Origin: Humitalea sp050632385
GTDB lineage: Bacteria > Pseudomonadota > Alphaproteobacteria > Acetobacterales > Acetobacteraceae
Length of the DNA: 64,000 nt
Reading direction: 5' to 3'
Assembly (NCBI RefSeq): GCF_050632385.1
Contig: NZ_CP192599.1
Coordinates: 496,001 to 560,000, forward strand
The position numbers and the translations under genes were made by a program. The first letter of the stretch is position 1, and each line of letters opens with the position of its first letter. Below the pieces are notes generated by a model. The model saw nothing but the letters and a program-made list of their open reading frames with translations, made no database searches and was not told where the DNA came from. Shown in pieces: positions 16,031-26,053 of this stretch.

Positions 16031-17222
16031 ATGTCCGAACCCCCGCTGCGCGACCTTAGGGCGTTCGAGGCGGTGGCCCGCCTGGCCAGCCTCGGCGCCG
16101 CCGCCGCCGAACTCGGCCTGTCGCAGCCCAGCGTGACCGAGACCCTGGCCCGGCTGGAGCGCCAGGTCGGCCATCGCCTGCTGCAACGCGGCCCGCGCGG
16201 CAGTTTTCCGACCCCGGCCGGGGAGCGGTTCCTGCGCCGCGTCCTCCGCTGCCTCCAGCGCATGGAGGCGGCCGTGGCGGCGCTGGCCGGCGGCCCGGCG
16301 CCTGCCCGCAAGCTGACCGCGCCGCAATTGCGCGCGCATCTGGCGATTGCCGAGACGGGTGGCTTTGCTGCCGCGGCGCGGGCGCTCGGCATCGGGCCGC
16401 CATCGCTGAACCGGGCCGCGCGGTCGCTGGAACGCCTGCTTGGCGTCGCGCTGTATCGCCGGGGGGAGGCGGGGTTCCGCGCCAATCCCGCCGGCGCCGA
16501 ATTCGCCCGCCAGATCGCCCTGGCGCGGCTGGAGATCGAACAGGGCCTGGCCGAAGCCAACCCTGGCGCGGGCGGCCGCCTGGCGCTGGGTGCGCTGCCG
16601 CTGGTGCCGCGGCAACCCTTGGCCTCCGCGGTGATGCACCTGGCGGCCGTGCCCGGCGCCCCGGCGCTGCTGGTGGTCGAGGGCAATTACCAGGACCTCG
16701 CCATCGGCCTGCGCGCCGGGCGGCTGGATGCGATTATCGGATCGCTGCGCGCGCCGCCGCCCTATCCCGACCTGGTCGAACAGCCGCTGGTCGAGGATCC
16801 CTTTGCCGTCGCGGTTCGCGCCGACCACCCGCTCGTGGCCGGTGGCATCACCCCGGCGGCGCTGGCCGCCACGCGTTGGGTCGTGCCGGGCGCCGACCTG
16901 CCGCGCCGGCGGGTGGTCGAGGCGCTGTTCGCCACCCTGCCGGCCCGCCCGCCCGTGGTGCTTGAAACCTCTTCGCTGGAACTGACGTTGGCGGTGCTGC
17001 GGGGGGGGCGATGTCGCGGCCTTGCTTTGCGCGCAGCAGATCGCGGCGCATCCGGGGCTGGTCGCGCTGCCGGTGGCCGTGCCGGGGGCCGTGCCGGGCG
17101 CCCGCCGCATCGTCGGGCTGACCTGCCGCGCCGATTGGCTGCCGACGGCGGCCCAGGCGCAGGCGATGGCGGCGGTCAGGCAGGGCTTTGGCGAGGTGGC
17201 ACCCGGGGCGGCAAAGGATTAG
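16031..17222 (+). pseudogene. LysR-family regulator with two N-terminal HTH domains, frameshifted at a G8 run
   Basis: The N-terminus contains two LysR-type winged-helix domains in tandem: residues ~1-65 (LRDLRAFEAVARLASLGAAA...) and ~93-155 (QLRAHLAIAETGGFAAAARA...). An effector-binding domain follows (EGNYQDLAIGLRAGRLDAII, DPFAVAVRADHPL). The open frame leaves the family pattern at eight consecutive G (17001-17008). Removing one G restores LRGGDVAALLCAQQIAAHPG and a normal C-terminus ending at 17222, about 396 residues. As given, the reading frame runs on to 17446 into sppA with no family similarity. Whether this is a real mutation, a slippage tract or a base-calling error cannot be decided here. 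It ends nine bases before sppA. Confidence 0.85.
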
Positions 17223-17231
17223 GAACACGGC

Positions 17232-18152
17232 ATGGCTCTGGAACCCGATCTGTTGACCGACCGCCGTCGACTCAAGCGCCGGCTGATGTTTTGGCGCAGC
17301 CTCGCTGTCGTCGGCGTGCTCGCGGCGCTCTACCTGGGCTTTGCCGGCACGCGCGCGACCGGGATGCTGGGGGCCGGGCATATCGCGCGGCTGTCGGTGA
17401 CCGGCACGATCACCGAGGATCGCCGCCTGATCGCCGCGATCGATGACGCGCGGCGCGATGCCTCGGTGCGCGCGATGATCCTGGTGGTGGACAGCCCCGG
17501 CGGTACCATGGCGGGTGGCGAGGCACTGCATGGCGCGCTGTCCCGCTTCGCGGTCCAGAAACCGCTGGTCGCGACCCTGGGCGGCACGGCGGCCTCGGCC
17601 GGCTACATGATCGCGCTGCCGGCCGACCGGGTGTTTGCCCGGAACGGGACGATCACCGGGTCGATCGGCGTGCTGCTGCAATCCTTCGAGGCCTCGGACC
17701 TGCTGGCCCGCCTGGGCGTGTCGCCGGAAACCATCACCTCCGGCCCGCTGAAGGACCAGCCGAGCCTGTTCCGCCCGCTGACCGAGGAGGGGCGTGTGGC
17801 CCTCGCCCTGGTGGTGAACGACCTCTACGAGCAATTCGTCCGCATGGTCGCGCAGGGCCGCCGCATGCATGAGATCGCGGCCCGGGCGCTGGCCGATGGC
17901 CGCATCGTCACCGGCCGGCGCGCGCTGGACCTGGGCATGATCGATGCCATCGGCGGCGAGGCGGAGGCCCGGGTCTGGCTGGCGGCCGAGCGTGGCATCC
18001 CCGAAACCGTGCCGGTCCGCGCTCTGGACCCGCGCCCGCTATCGGAACGCGCCTTTGCCAGCGCTGTCTCGATGGTGGGAAAAACCCTTTACACCGAATG
18101 GCTTGGCCCGATCCTGCGGATTGACGGCCCCATGGCCGTTTGGCAGCGTTGA
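17232..18152 (+). CDS. sppA: Signal peptide peptidase SppA, single-domain S49 type
   Basis: A 306-residue membrane-anchored serine protease that digests cleaved signal peptides. One transmembrane helix (about residues 22-42) is followed by the S49 domain. Seen: VVDSPGGTMAGGE, the nucleophile Ser in GGTAASAGYM, the NGTITGSIGV motif, and SGPLKDQPS containing the Lys general base. The length is that of the short form usual in alphaproteobacteria and Gram-positives, not the duplicated E. coli form. It lies upstream of ihfB in a same-strand run of genes. Confidence 0.92.
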   Translation: MALEPDLLTDRRRLKRRLMFWRSLAVVGVLAALYLGFAGTRATGMLGAGHIARLSVTGTITEDRRLIAAIDDARRDASVRAMILVVDSPGGTMAGGEALHGALSRFAVQKPLVATLGGTAASAGYMIALPADRVFARNGTITGSIGVLLQSFEASDLLARLGVSPETITSGPLKDQPSLFRPLTEEGRVALALVVNDLYEQFVRMVAQGRRMHEIAARALADGRIVTGRRALDLGMIDAIGGEAEARVWLAAERGIPETVPVRALDPRPLSERAFASAVSMVGKTLYTEWLGPILRIDGPMAVWQR

Positions 18153-18174
18153 GCAGCGGCAGGCGGGCACAGGC

Positions 18175-18477
18175 ATGACAAGATCTGAACTGATGGCCAA
18201 GATCGCGGCCGACAACCCGCACCTGCGCCAACCCGATGTGGAGAGCATCGTGACCACGGTGTTCGACGGCATCGCCACCGCCCTGGCCGAGGGGCGCCGG
18301 GTGGAGCTGCGGGGCTTTGGCGCCTTTTCGATCAAGCAGCGCGACCCGCGCACCGGGCGCAACCCGCGCACCGGCCAATCGGTGCAGGTGACCGGCAAGA
18401 TCGTGCCGCATTTCAAGCCGGGCAAGGAATTGCGCGAACGGGTGAATGGCGGCCCCCTGCAGGCGGACGGGGGCTGA
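18175..18477 (+). CDS. ihfB: Integration host factor subunit beta
   Basis: A 100-residue HU/IHF-family DNA-bending protein. The beta-arm sequence RRVELRGFGAFSIKQRDPRTGRNPRTG is diagnostic of IhfB (GRNPRTG arm tip). IHF heterodimerises with IhfA and bends DNA at promoters, including sigma-54 promoters such as the one proposed at 62013. In the usual order ihfB follows rpsA closely; here about 5.9 kb of other genes separate the two. Confidence 0.95.
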   Translation: MTRSELMAKIAADNPHLRQPDVESIVTTVFDGIATALAEGRRVELRGFGAFSIKQRDPRTGRNPRTGQSVQVTGKIVPHFKPGKELRERVNGGPLQADGG

Positions 18478-18484
18478 CCGGCCG

Positions 18485-18784
18485 ATGCTGCGCCTGATCC
18501 TGCTGCTGCCGCTGATCGCCGTGCTGGTGATCTTCGCCCTGTCCAACCGCGCGCCCGTGCAGATCCAGTTCTGGCCCTTCGACCTGGCCTGGGAGGCGCC
18601 GCTGTCGCTGGTGGTGCTGCTGGCCAGCGCATTGTCCTTCCTGCTGGGCGCGGTCGTCGCCTGGGGCGCGGCGCTGCCGGCGCGGCGCCGGGCGCGGTCG
18701 CTGGAAAAGGCCGGGCGGTTGCTGGAAATCGAACTGGACACGCTGAAGGCCGAGGCGGCGGCCCGGCGTGAGGGGCTGACGTGA
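18485..18784 (+). CDS. lapA: LapA-family inner-membrane protein (DUF1049)
   Basis: 99 residues with two transmembrane helices separated by NRAPVQIQFWPFDL, the typical DUF1049 signature (N-x-x-V-x-x-x-F), then a basic and coiled-coil tail. In E. coli, LapA works with LapB in LPS assembly and lapA-lapB-pyrF are adjacent; here pyrF follows directly and lapB is missing from between them. Its stop overlaps the pyrF GTG by four bases. Confidence 0.88.
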   Translation: MLRLILLLPLIAVLVIFALSNRAPVQIQFWPFDLAWEAPLSLVVLLASALSFLLGAVVAWGAALPARRRARSLEKAGRLLEIELDTLKAEAAARREGLT

Positions 18785-19488
18785 TCACCCGCCCCACCCG
18801 TGCCGCCGACCGCCTGATCCTTGCCATCGACACCCCCGACCCCGCCGCCGCCCTGGCGCTGGCGGCGCGGGTCGGCCCGCATGTCGGGCTGGTGAAGGCG
18901 GGGCTGGAGTTGTTCTGCGCCGCCGGCCCGGATGGCGTCGCGCCGCTGATCGCGGCGGGGCCGGTGTTCCTGGATTTGAAGCTGCACGACATCCCCAACA
19001 CGGTCGCGGGCGCGGTGCGTTCGGCCTGTGCCCTGGGGCCGTCGATGCTGACCATTCATGCCGGCGGCGGGGCGCCGATGATCGCCGCCGCCCGCCGCGC
19101 GGCCGATGCATTCGGCCCGAGCCGCCCGATCATCCTGGCCGTCACCGTGCTGACCAGCATCGATGCCGCCACCCTGGCCGAGACCGGCGTCGCCGGCGGC
19201 CCGGTGCAGCAGGTGCTGCGCCTGGCGCGTCTGGCGATGGAATCCGGCGCCGATGGGCTGGTCTGCAGCCCGCATGAGGTCGCGGCCATCCGTGCCACCC
19301 TGGGCGATGCGCCGCTACTGGTCGTCCCCGGGGTGCGCCCCACGGGATCGGCCATCGGCGACCAGGCGCGCGTCGCCACCCCGGCCGAGACGGTCGCCGC
19401 CGGCGCCGACTGGCTGGTCATCGGCCGCCCCATCACCCAGGCCGACGACCCCGTCACCGCCGCCCAAGACATCGCCAAAAACCTGTGA
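18781..19488 (+). CDS. pyrF: Orotidine 5'-phosphate decarboxylase
   Basis: A 235-residue TIM-barrel enzyme making UMP from OMP, the last step of pyrimidine synthesis. The catalytic Asp-Lys-Asp array is in FLDLKLHDIPNTV, and VPGVRP is the phosphate-binding end. Starts with GTG overlapping the lapA stop (GTGA) and ends in an identical GTGA overlap with trpF, so lapA, pyrF and trpF are translationally coupled. Confidence 0.95.
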   Translation: MITRPTRAADRLILAIDTPDPAAALALAARVGPHVGLVKAGLELFCAAGPDGVAPLIAAGPVFLDLKLHDIPNTVAGAVRSACALGPSMLTIHAGGGAPMIAAARRAADAFGPSRPIILAVTVLTSIDAATLAETGVAGGPVQQVLRLARLAMESGADGLVCSPHEVAAIRATLGDAPLLVVPGVRPTGSAIGDQARVATPAETVAAGADWLVIGRPITQADDPVTAAQDIAKNL

Positions 19489-20120
19489 CCGAGATAAAAA
19501 TCTGCGGGCTGAGCGATGCGGCCGGGTTCGACGCGGCCTGCGCGGCGGGGGCCGACTACGTCGGTTTCGTCTTCTTCCCGGCCAGCCCGCGCAACGTGAC
19601 CCCCGAACAGGCGGCGGCGCTTTCGGCACGGCAGCAGGGCGGTCCGATCCGGGTCGGGCTGTTCGTCGATGCTGATGACGATGCCATCGCCAGGGTGCTG
19701 GACGTCGTGCCGCTCGGCATCCTGCAACTGCATGGCGAGGAATCCCCCGCCCGCTGCGCCGAACTGCGCCAGAAATTCGGGCTGCCTGTGATGAAGGCCA
19801 TCGGGGTCGCAACCGTCGCCGACCTGGCGGTGCTGGCCGATTACGCCCCGGTCGTGGAGCGCTTCCTGCTGGATGCCAAGGCGCCGCCCGGCGCGGACCT
19901 TCCGGGTGGCAATGCCGCGGTCTTCGACTGGTCGGTGCTGCGCGGCGCCGCCATCCCGCGCCCCTGGCTGCTGGCGGGCGGGCTGACCCCGGGCAATGTC
20001 GCCGCCGCCATCGCCGCCACGGGCGCGCCGGGGGTGGACGTGTCCTCCGGCGTGGAACGCGCGCGGGGCCAAAAGGATCCAGGCCTGATCGCGGCGTTTT
20101 GCAGGGCTGCGCGCGGGTAG
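19485..20120 (+). CDS. trpF: Phosphoribosylanthranilate isomerase
   Basis: 211 residues; Amadori rearrangement of phosphoribosylanthranilate in tryptophan synthesis. The KICGL motif with the catalytic Cys and the general acid Asp region (GLFVDADDD) are visible, with LLAGGLTPGNV near the phosphate site. GTG start within the pyrF stop. The gap to trpB is about 50 bases. Confidence 0.95.
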   Translation: MTEIKICGLSDAAGFDAACAAGADYVGFVFFPASPRNVTPEQAAALSARQQGGPIRVGLFVDADDDAIARVLDVVPLGILQLHGEESPARCAELRQKFGLPVMKAIGVATVADLAVLADYAPVVERFLLDAKAPPGADLPGGNAAVFDWSVLRGAAIPRPWLLAGGLTPGNVAAAIAATGAPGVDVSSGVERARGQKDPGLIAAFCRAARG

Positions 20121-20169
20121 CCCCCAGCCGTTCCGCGCGCTAAACCCGGCCCCTGCCCGGGAGCACCAC

Positions 20170-21404
<1,235 letters not shown>

Positions 21405-21408
<4 letters not shown>

Positions 21409-22229
21409 GCCGCATCGCCGCGCGGTTTGCCGCGCTGAAGGAACAAGGGCGCGGGGCGCTGATCCCCTTCCTGGAAGCCTATGACCCCGATCCCGCGACC
21501 TCCATGGCGATCCTGCGCGGGATGCCGGGGGCGGGGGCCGACCTGATCGAGATCGGCGTCCCCTTCACCGACCCGATGGCCGATGGCCCGACCGTGCAGC
21601 GCGCCGGGCAGCGCGGCCTCAAGGCCGGCGCCACCCTGGCCGGCGCGCTGGCCATGGTGCGCGATTTCCGTGCCGAGGATGATGCGACCCCGGTCGTCCT
21701 GATGGGCTACTTCAACCCGATCATGTCCTATGGCGTGGACCGTTTCTGCACCGATGCCGCCGCCAGCGGCGTCGATGGGGTGATCGTGGTCGATGTGCCC
21801 CCGGAAGAGTCCGACATGCTGGCGCCGCAATCGGCGGCCGCGGGCATCGACATGATCCGGCTCGTCGCCCCCACCACGGGCGATGCCAGGCTGCCGGTCG
21901 TGCTGAATGCCTCCAGCGGCTTCGTCTACTACGTCGCCATCACCGGCATCACCGGCACGCGCAGCGCCAGTGTCGCGGACCTGGCGACCGCGATCCCCCG
22001 CGTGCGGGCGCATACCGACCTGCCGATCGCCATCGGCTTCGGCGTCCGCACCCCGGCGCAGGCGGCCGATGCCGTAAGGGTCGCCGATGGGGCGGTGGTG
22101 GCCAGCGCGCTGATCGAGAAACTGGCCTCCACGCTCGATGCCCAAGGCCGCGCCACCAGCGGGACCGTGCGGGCGGTATTGGATGATGTTCGGGCATTGG
22201 CGGAGGCGGTGCGTTCCGCAAGGGGATAA
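21405..22229 (+). CDS. trpA: Tryptophan synthase alpha subunit
   Basis: A 274-residue TIM-barrel enzyme cleaving indole-3-glycerol phosphate. Catalytic Glu and Asp are in LIEIGVPFTDPMADGP, and GYFNPIMSYG and SSGFVYYV are canonical. GTG start coupled to trpB. In many relatives accD follows directly; here an M23 peptidase, a palindromic element and ynfA intervene. Confidence 0.97.
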
Positions 22230-22282
22230 CGGAAATTTGTCAAGGGTTGCCCCCCGGCGCCCCGTCGGGCAGACCGAGGGGG

Positions 22283-22771
22283 ATGATTTGCACCCGATCG
22301 GCGGTCCTCGCCCTCCTCGCTGTCACTCTTCCGATGGGAGCCGTGGCCGCGCCCTGTCCCGCCGCGATGCCGGTGGCGGGTGAATACTCCTCCGGTTTCG
22401 GGGGGCGGCGGGGACATCCCGGCGTCGATATCCGCGCCCCCGTCGGCAGCCGGGTGCAGACGGTCCTGCCCGGCACCGTGATCTTTGCCGGCCGCTATTT
22501 CGGCTATGGCATGATGGTCGATATCGCCCATGAAGACGGCACGACCTCCCGCTACGCCCACCTGGCCCGCTTCGCCCCCGGCATCACCACGGGCGCGCGA
22601 GTGGACGCCCTGCAAGCGATCGGCGCCGTCGGCCGCACCGGACGCACCACCGGAGCACACCTGCACATCGAACTGCGCCGCAACGGCCGCCCCGTGGACC
22701 CCTGGCCCTGGCTGACCCGCACCGCCTGCACGGGCGCGACCGAAGTCGCCGAGGCACCGCCGGCGCGCTGA
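22283..22771 (+). CDS. Secreted M23-family (LytM) peptidase
   Basis: A 162-residue exported peptidase. Signal peptide MICTRSAVLALLAVTLPMGAVAA, then a compact M23 domain: HPGVDI supplies the first His and Asp zinc ligands and GAHLHIEL supplies the HxH pair. All expected zinc ligands are present, so a peptidoglycan endopeptidase is likely. There is no coiled coil or SH3 domain. The purine-rich run directly abuts this ATG, leaving the start slightly uncertain; a TTG at 22247 is an alternative. It ends ten bases before palindromic element copy 2. Confidence 0.85.
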   Translation: MICTRSAVLALLAVTLPMGAVAAPCPAAMPVAGEYSSGFGGRRGHPGVDIRAPVGSRVQTVLPGTVIFAGRYFGYGMMVDIAHEDGTTSRYAHLARFAPGITTGARVDALQAIGAVGRTGRTTGAHLHIELRRNGRPVDPWPWLTRTACTGATEVAEAPPAR

Positions 22772-22780
22772 GCCGTGGGG

Positions 22781-23012
22781 GGTGGCGCCTTGGGTGGGCG
22801 TTGCCCCCCCAAACCCCCCCACCAAGGGGCGGTGGCCCCTTGGAAACCCACGGGATTTGGCAAAGCAACGGGAGGGGCGTCACGGGCGATCCATTGGCCA
22901 GGGGCGGGCCATGCCCGTCCCTTTGCTTTGCCAATACATCGCGCCGGTCCAGGGGCGGCGGCCCCTGGTGGGGAGAGTTTGAGAGGGGCAACGCCCCTCT
23001 CAAGGCGCCACT
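22781..23012. repeat. Palindromic intergenic element, copy 2
   Basis: Starts GGTGGCGCCTTGGG and ends CTCAAGGCGCCACT, with the same internal plan as copy 1. The central stem is 22857-22878 pairing with 22913-22934 around a 34-base loop. The left 80 bases are almost identical to copy 1. Unlike copies 1 and 3 it lies between genes read in the same direction, and it touches the first codons of the next gene. Confidence 0.9.
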
Positions 23013-23034
23013 GCCCAAGTTCAGGCCGCTAGCC

Positions 23035-23349
23035 GTGCTCTTCCTCGGTGCCGCCGTCGCGGAGATCGCGGGCTGCTTCGCCTTCTGGGCGGTGCTTCGG
23101 CTCGGCCGGTCGGTCTGGTGGCTGGTGCCTGGGGTCGTGTCGCTGGTGGTGTTTGCCTGGTTGCTGACCTTGGTGGACAGCCCCGCGGCGGGGCGTGCGT
23201 TCGCGGCTTATGGCGGGGTGTATATCGCGGCGAGCCTCGCTTGGATGTGGCTGGTCGAGGGGGTGGCGCCGGACCGTTGGGATCTGCTTGGCGCGGGGCT
23301 TTGCCTGGTTGGGGCGGGGGTCATTTTGTTGGGGCCGCGCGGGGCGTGA
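23035..23349 (+). CDS. YnfA/UPF0060-family membrane protein
   Basis: About 104 residues with four transmembrane helices. Family signatures are clear: AAVAEIAGCFAFWAVLRLGRS near the start and RAFAAYGGVYIAASLAW in the third helix. YnfA proteins belong to the DMT/SMR-like transporters. The family N-terminus should begin about eight codons earlier (a stretch reading PKFRPLAV is in frame), but the only codon there is CTG at 23011, inside the end of the palindromic element. GTG at 23035 is the first conventional start. The native start may have been lost to, or supplied by, the element. Confidence 0.75.
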   Translation: MLFLGAAVAEIAGCFAFWAVLRLGRSVWWLVPGVVSLVVFAWLLTLVDSPAAGRAFAAYGGVYIAASLAWMWLVEGVAPDRWDLLGAGLCLVGAGVILLGPRGA

Positions 23350-23395
23350 ACGCGGCCTCTTGCACCAAGGGTGCGGTCGCGCCTACCTGCCGCGC

Positions 23396-24280
23396 ATGAA
23401 TTGGATCTCCGACTGGGCCCTGCCGAAAATCCAGGGCCTGTTCCGCCGCGATGTGCCCGAAAACCTCTGGCACAAGTGTTCGTCCTGCGAACAGATGGTG
23501 TTCCACAAGGATCTGGAGCGGAATCTCCAGGTCTGTCCGTTGTGTGGCCATCACAATCGCATCGGCGCCGCCGCGCGAATCGACATCACCTTGGACGAGG
23601 GTTGGCAGAAGATCGAACTGCCCAAGGCCCCGGCCGATCCGCTGCGGTTCCGCGACCAGCGCAAATACGGCGATCGCATGCGGGAGGCCCAGGCCAAGAC
23701 CGGCATGGATGACGCGATCATGGTCGGGCATGGCCGGATCGAGGGTCGCCCGGCTGTTGTCGCCGCCTTCGAATTCTCCTTCCAGGGCGGCAGCATGGGC
23801 GCCGGCGTGGGGGAGGGGCTGGTCGCCGCCGCGCGCCTGGCGGTGTTGCAGGATGCGCCGCTGGTGGTGTTTCCGGCCTCGGGCGGGGCGCGGATGCAGG
23901 AAGGTGCGATCAGCCTGATGCAGATGCCGCGCACGGTGATCGCGGCGCGCATGGTCAAGGAAGCGGGGCTGCCCTTCATCGTCGTGCTGCTGGACCCGAC
24001 GACGGGCGGGGTTACCGCCAGTTTCGCCATGCTGGGCGACATCCAGATCGCCGAACCCGGCGCGCTGATCGGATTTGCGGGCGCGCGGGTGATCGAACAG
24101 ACGGTGCGCGAAGTGCTGCCCGAGGGCTTCCAGCGCGCCGAATACCTGTTGCAGCACGGCATCCTGGACATGGTGGTGCCGCGTGGCGAGATGAAGGCGA
24201 CCCTGGCGCGCGTCATCTCCCTGCTGCGCGAACCGGTGGTGGACCCGATCGAGACGGTTCCGGCGCTGCCTGCGGCCTGA
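23396..24280 (+). CDS. accD: Acetyl-CoA carboxylase carboxyltransferase subunit beta
   Basis: 294 residues. N-terminal four-Cys zinc ribbon (HKCSSCEQM and QVCPLCGHH), then the carboxyltransferase domain with FEFSFQGGSMG, FPASGGARMQEG and TTGGVTASFAMLGD. Forms malonyl-CoA with AccA and the biotin carboxylase components for fatty-acid synthesis. No clear ribosome binding site precedes this ATG. folC follows 18 bases later, a widely conserved pair. Confidence 0.96.
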   Translation: MNWISDWALPKIQGLFRRDVPENLWHKCSSCEQMVFHKDLERNLQVCPLCGHHNRIGAAARIDITLDEGWQKIELPKAPADPLRFRDQRKYGDRMREAQAKTGMDDAIMVGHGRIEGRPAVVAAFEFSFQGGSMGAGVGEGLVAAARLAVLQDAPLVVFPASGGARMQEGAISLMQMPRTVIAARMVKEAGLPFIVVLLDPTTGGVTASFAMLGDIQIAEPGALIGFAGARVIEQTVREVLPEGFQRAEYLLQHGILDMVVPRGEMKATLARVISLLREPVVDPIETVPALPAA

Positions 24281-24298
24281 TCCCCAAGGTCTGAACTC

Positions 24299-25567
24299 AT
24301 GTCGCGGTCAGAGGTGATTATCGACCGGCTGCACGGGCTGCACCCGAAGCTGATCGACCTGAGCCTGGATCGGTTGCAGCGCGCGCTGGCGGCGCTGGGC
24401 CATCCGGAACGGCGGCTGCCGCCGGTGATCCATGTCTCCGGCACCAATGGCAAGGGCAGCACCTGCGCCGTGCTGCGCGCGATCGCCGAGGCCGCGGGGC
24501 AGCGGGTGCATGCCTATTCCTCGCCCCACCTGGTGCATTTTGCCGAGCGCATCCGGCTGGCTGGCACGCTGGTGACCGAGGAGGCGCTGGTCGATGCGCT
24601 GGAACGGGTGGAGGCGGCCAATGCGGGGCTGCCGATCACGGTGTTCGAGGTGACGACGGCGGTGGCGCTGGTGCTCTTCGCCGATACCCCGGCGGATCTG
24701 CTGGTGCTGGAGGTGGGCCTGGGCGGCCGCTTCGACGCGACCAATGTGGTGGACCGGCCGGTGGCCTGCGCGATCACCAGCATCTCCATGGACCACATGG
24801 ATTTTCTGGGCGACACGCTGGCCCTGATCGCGGGGGAGAAGGCCGGCATCATCAAGCCAGGCGTCCCCGTCGCCACCGGCTTCCAGCCGCCCGAGGCGAT
24901 GGCCGTGATCGAGGCCGAAGCAGCCACGCAGGGCGCGCCGCTGCGGGCGCGGGGGCGGGATTGGGACGTGTCGCCCGAGGGCCGCTTCCGCGACGATGGC
25001 AAGACCATCGCCCTGCCGCCCCCCGGCCTGCCCGGGCCGCACCAATTGGAAAACGCCGGCATCGCCATCGCCGCGTTGCGCGCCTGGAACCCGCCCTGGC
25101 TGAACGATGCCGCCATTCGCGAAGGCGTGGCCAACGCCCGCTGGCCCGCGCGATTGCAGCGCCTGTCGGGCGATCTGGCCCAAAGCCTGCCGGCGGGTTT
25201 CGAACTCTGGCTGGATGGCGGGCACAATGAAGGCGCCGGCCGCGCCCTGGCCGCCCACCTGCCGGCCTGGGCCGACCAGCCGCTGCACTTGGTCGTCGGC
25301 ATGAAATCCGGCAAGGCGAGCGAGGCGTTTTTGGCCCCGTTGCTGCCCTTCGCTACCACGGTCTGGGCTGTTGCCGAACCGGGCCAGCATCTGGCGATGT
25401 CGCCCGAGGCGATCATCGCCGCCAGCGGCGGCGTCGCGCGGCCGGGGCCGGATGTGGCCGGCGCGCTGGCGCAGATCGCCGCCCTGGCGCCGGGCCGCGT
25501 GCTGGTCTGCGGCAGCCTGTATCTGGCCGGTGAGGTGCTGAAGGCGGATGGGTCGGTGCCGGCTTAA
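24299..25567 (+). CDS. folC: Bifunctional dihydrofolate synthase / folylpolyglutamate synthase
   Basis: A 422-residue Mur-ligase-fold enzyme adding glutamate to dihydropteroate and folates. Seen: P-loop HVSGTNGKGST, the SPHLVHFAERI segment, the EVGLGGRFDATNV loop, and DHMDFLGDTLALIAGEKAGI. The C-terminal ligase domain begins near the GGHNEGAGRAL motif. Two-gene unit with accD. Confidence 0.95.
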   Translation: MSRSEVIIDRLHGLHPKLIDLSLDRLQRALAALGHPERRLPPVIHVSGTNGKGSTCAVLRAIAEAAGQRVHAYSSPHLVHFAERIRLAGTLVTEEALVDALERVEAANAGLPITVFEVTTAVALVLFADTPADLLVLEVGLGGRFDATNVVDRPVACAITSISMDHMDFLGDTLALIAGEKAGIIKPGVPVATGFQPPEAMAVIEAEAATQGAPLRARGRDWDVSPEGRFRDDGKTIALPPPGLPGPHQLENAGIAIAALRAWNPPWLNDAAIREGVANARWPARLQRLSGDLAQSLPAGFELWLDGGHNEGAGRALAAHLPAWADQPLHLVVGMKSGKASEAFLAPLLPFATTVWAVAEPGQHLAMSPEAIIAASGGVARPGPDVAGALAQIAALAPGRVLVCGSLYLAGEVLKADGSVPA

Positions 25568-25586
25568 CCAATCCCCGCTTAACCGA

Positions 25587-25988
25587 TCACGGTGCTGGTT
25601 CGGCCGCGATCCGGGCAAAGACCGCGCGGGCTTCCTCCATCGGCGCCTCGCGCACGGCCCCGGCGCGCACATCGGCCGGCGACCACATCCAGGAGCGCAT
25701 CGGGTCGTCCCGCATGTCCCACTGCGGGAACAGCCGCTCATTCGTGTCGCCGGTCCAGATCAGCGACACATCCACGTGGCGGTCGTCCTGCAGGATGCGG
25801 CCGAAGGTTTCGGTCACCAGGGTCCGCGGCCCTTCCAACATCTGCATGAACAGGTCGGAGCGGCAGATCAGCGCCCCGGTGATGCCGCGCCGCGCATTGT
25901 TGCGCCGGGCCGCCAGCAGGATGTCGTCCAATCCGGACTCGGTGAAGCCAAACGGGCGTGACGCGTAGATCAGTTGCGTAAGGCGCAT
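25587..25988 (-). CDS. Short BLUF-domain blue-light photoreceptor (first of two)
   Basis: 133 residues, essentially a single FAD-binding BLUF domain. Key residues are visible: Tyr8 in LIYASRP, Asn31 in the NN pair, Gln49 in FMQMLEGP, plus ITGALI, DDRHVDV and the W90/M92 pair in FPQWDM. All residues needed for the flavin photocycle are kept. No fused output domain, so signalling would go through a partner. It is convergent with folC and stands alone. Confidence 0.92.
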   Translation of the reverse strand: MRLTQLIYASRPFGFTESGLDDILLAARRNNARRGITGALICRSDLFMQMLEGPRTLVTETFGRILQDDRHVDVSLIWTGDTNERLFPQWDMRDDPMRSWMWSPADVRAGAVREAPMEEARAVFARIAAEPAP

Positions 25989-26053
25989 TGGCCGGGACCC
26001 CCCTGTCGTTGCGGGGATCGTTCCAGAAAACATCCACGCTGCCGAGGGGCTTT

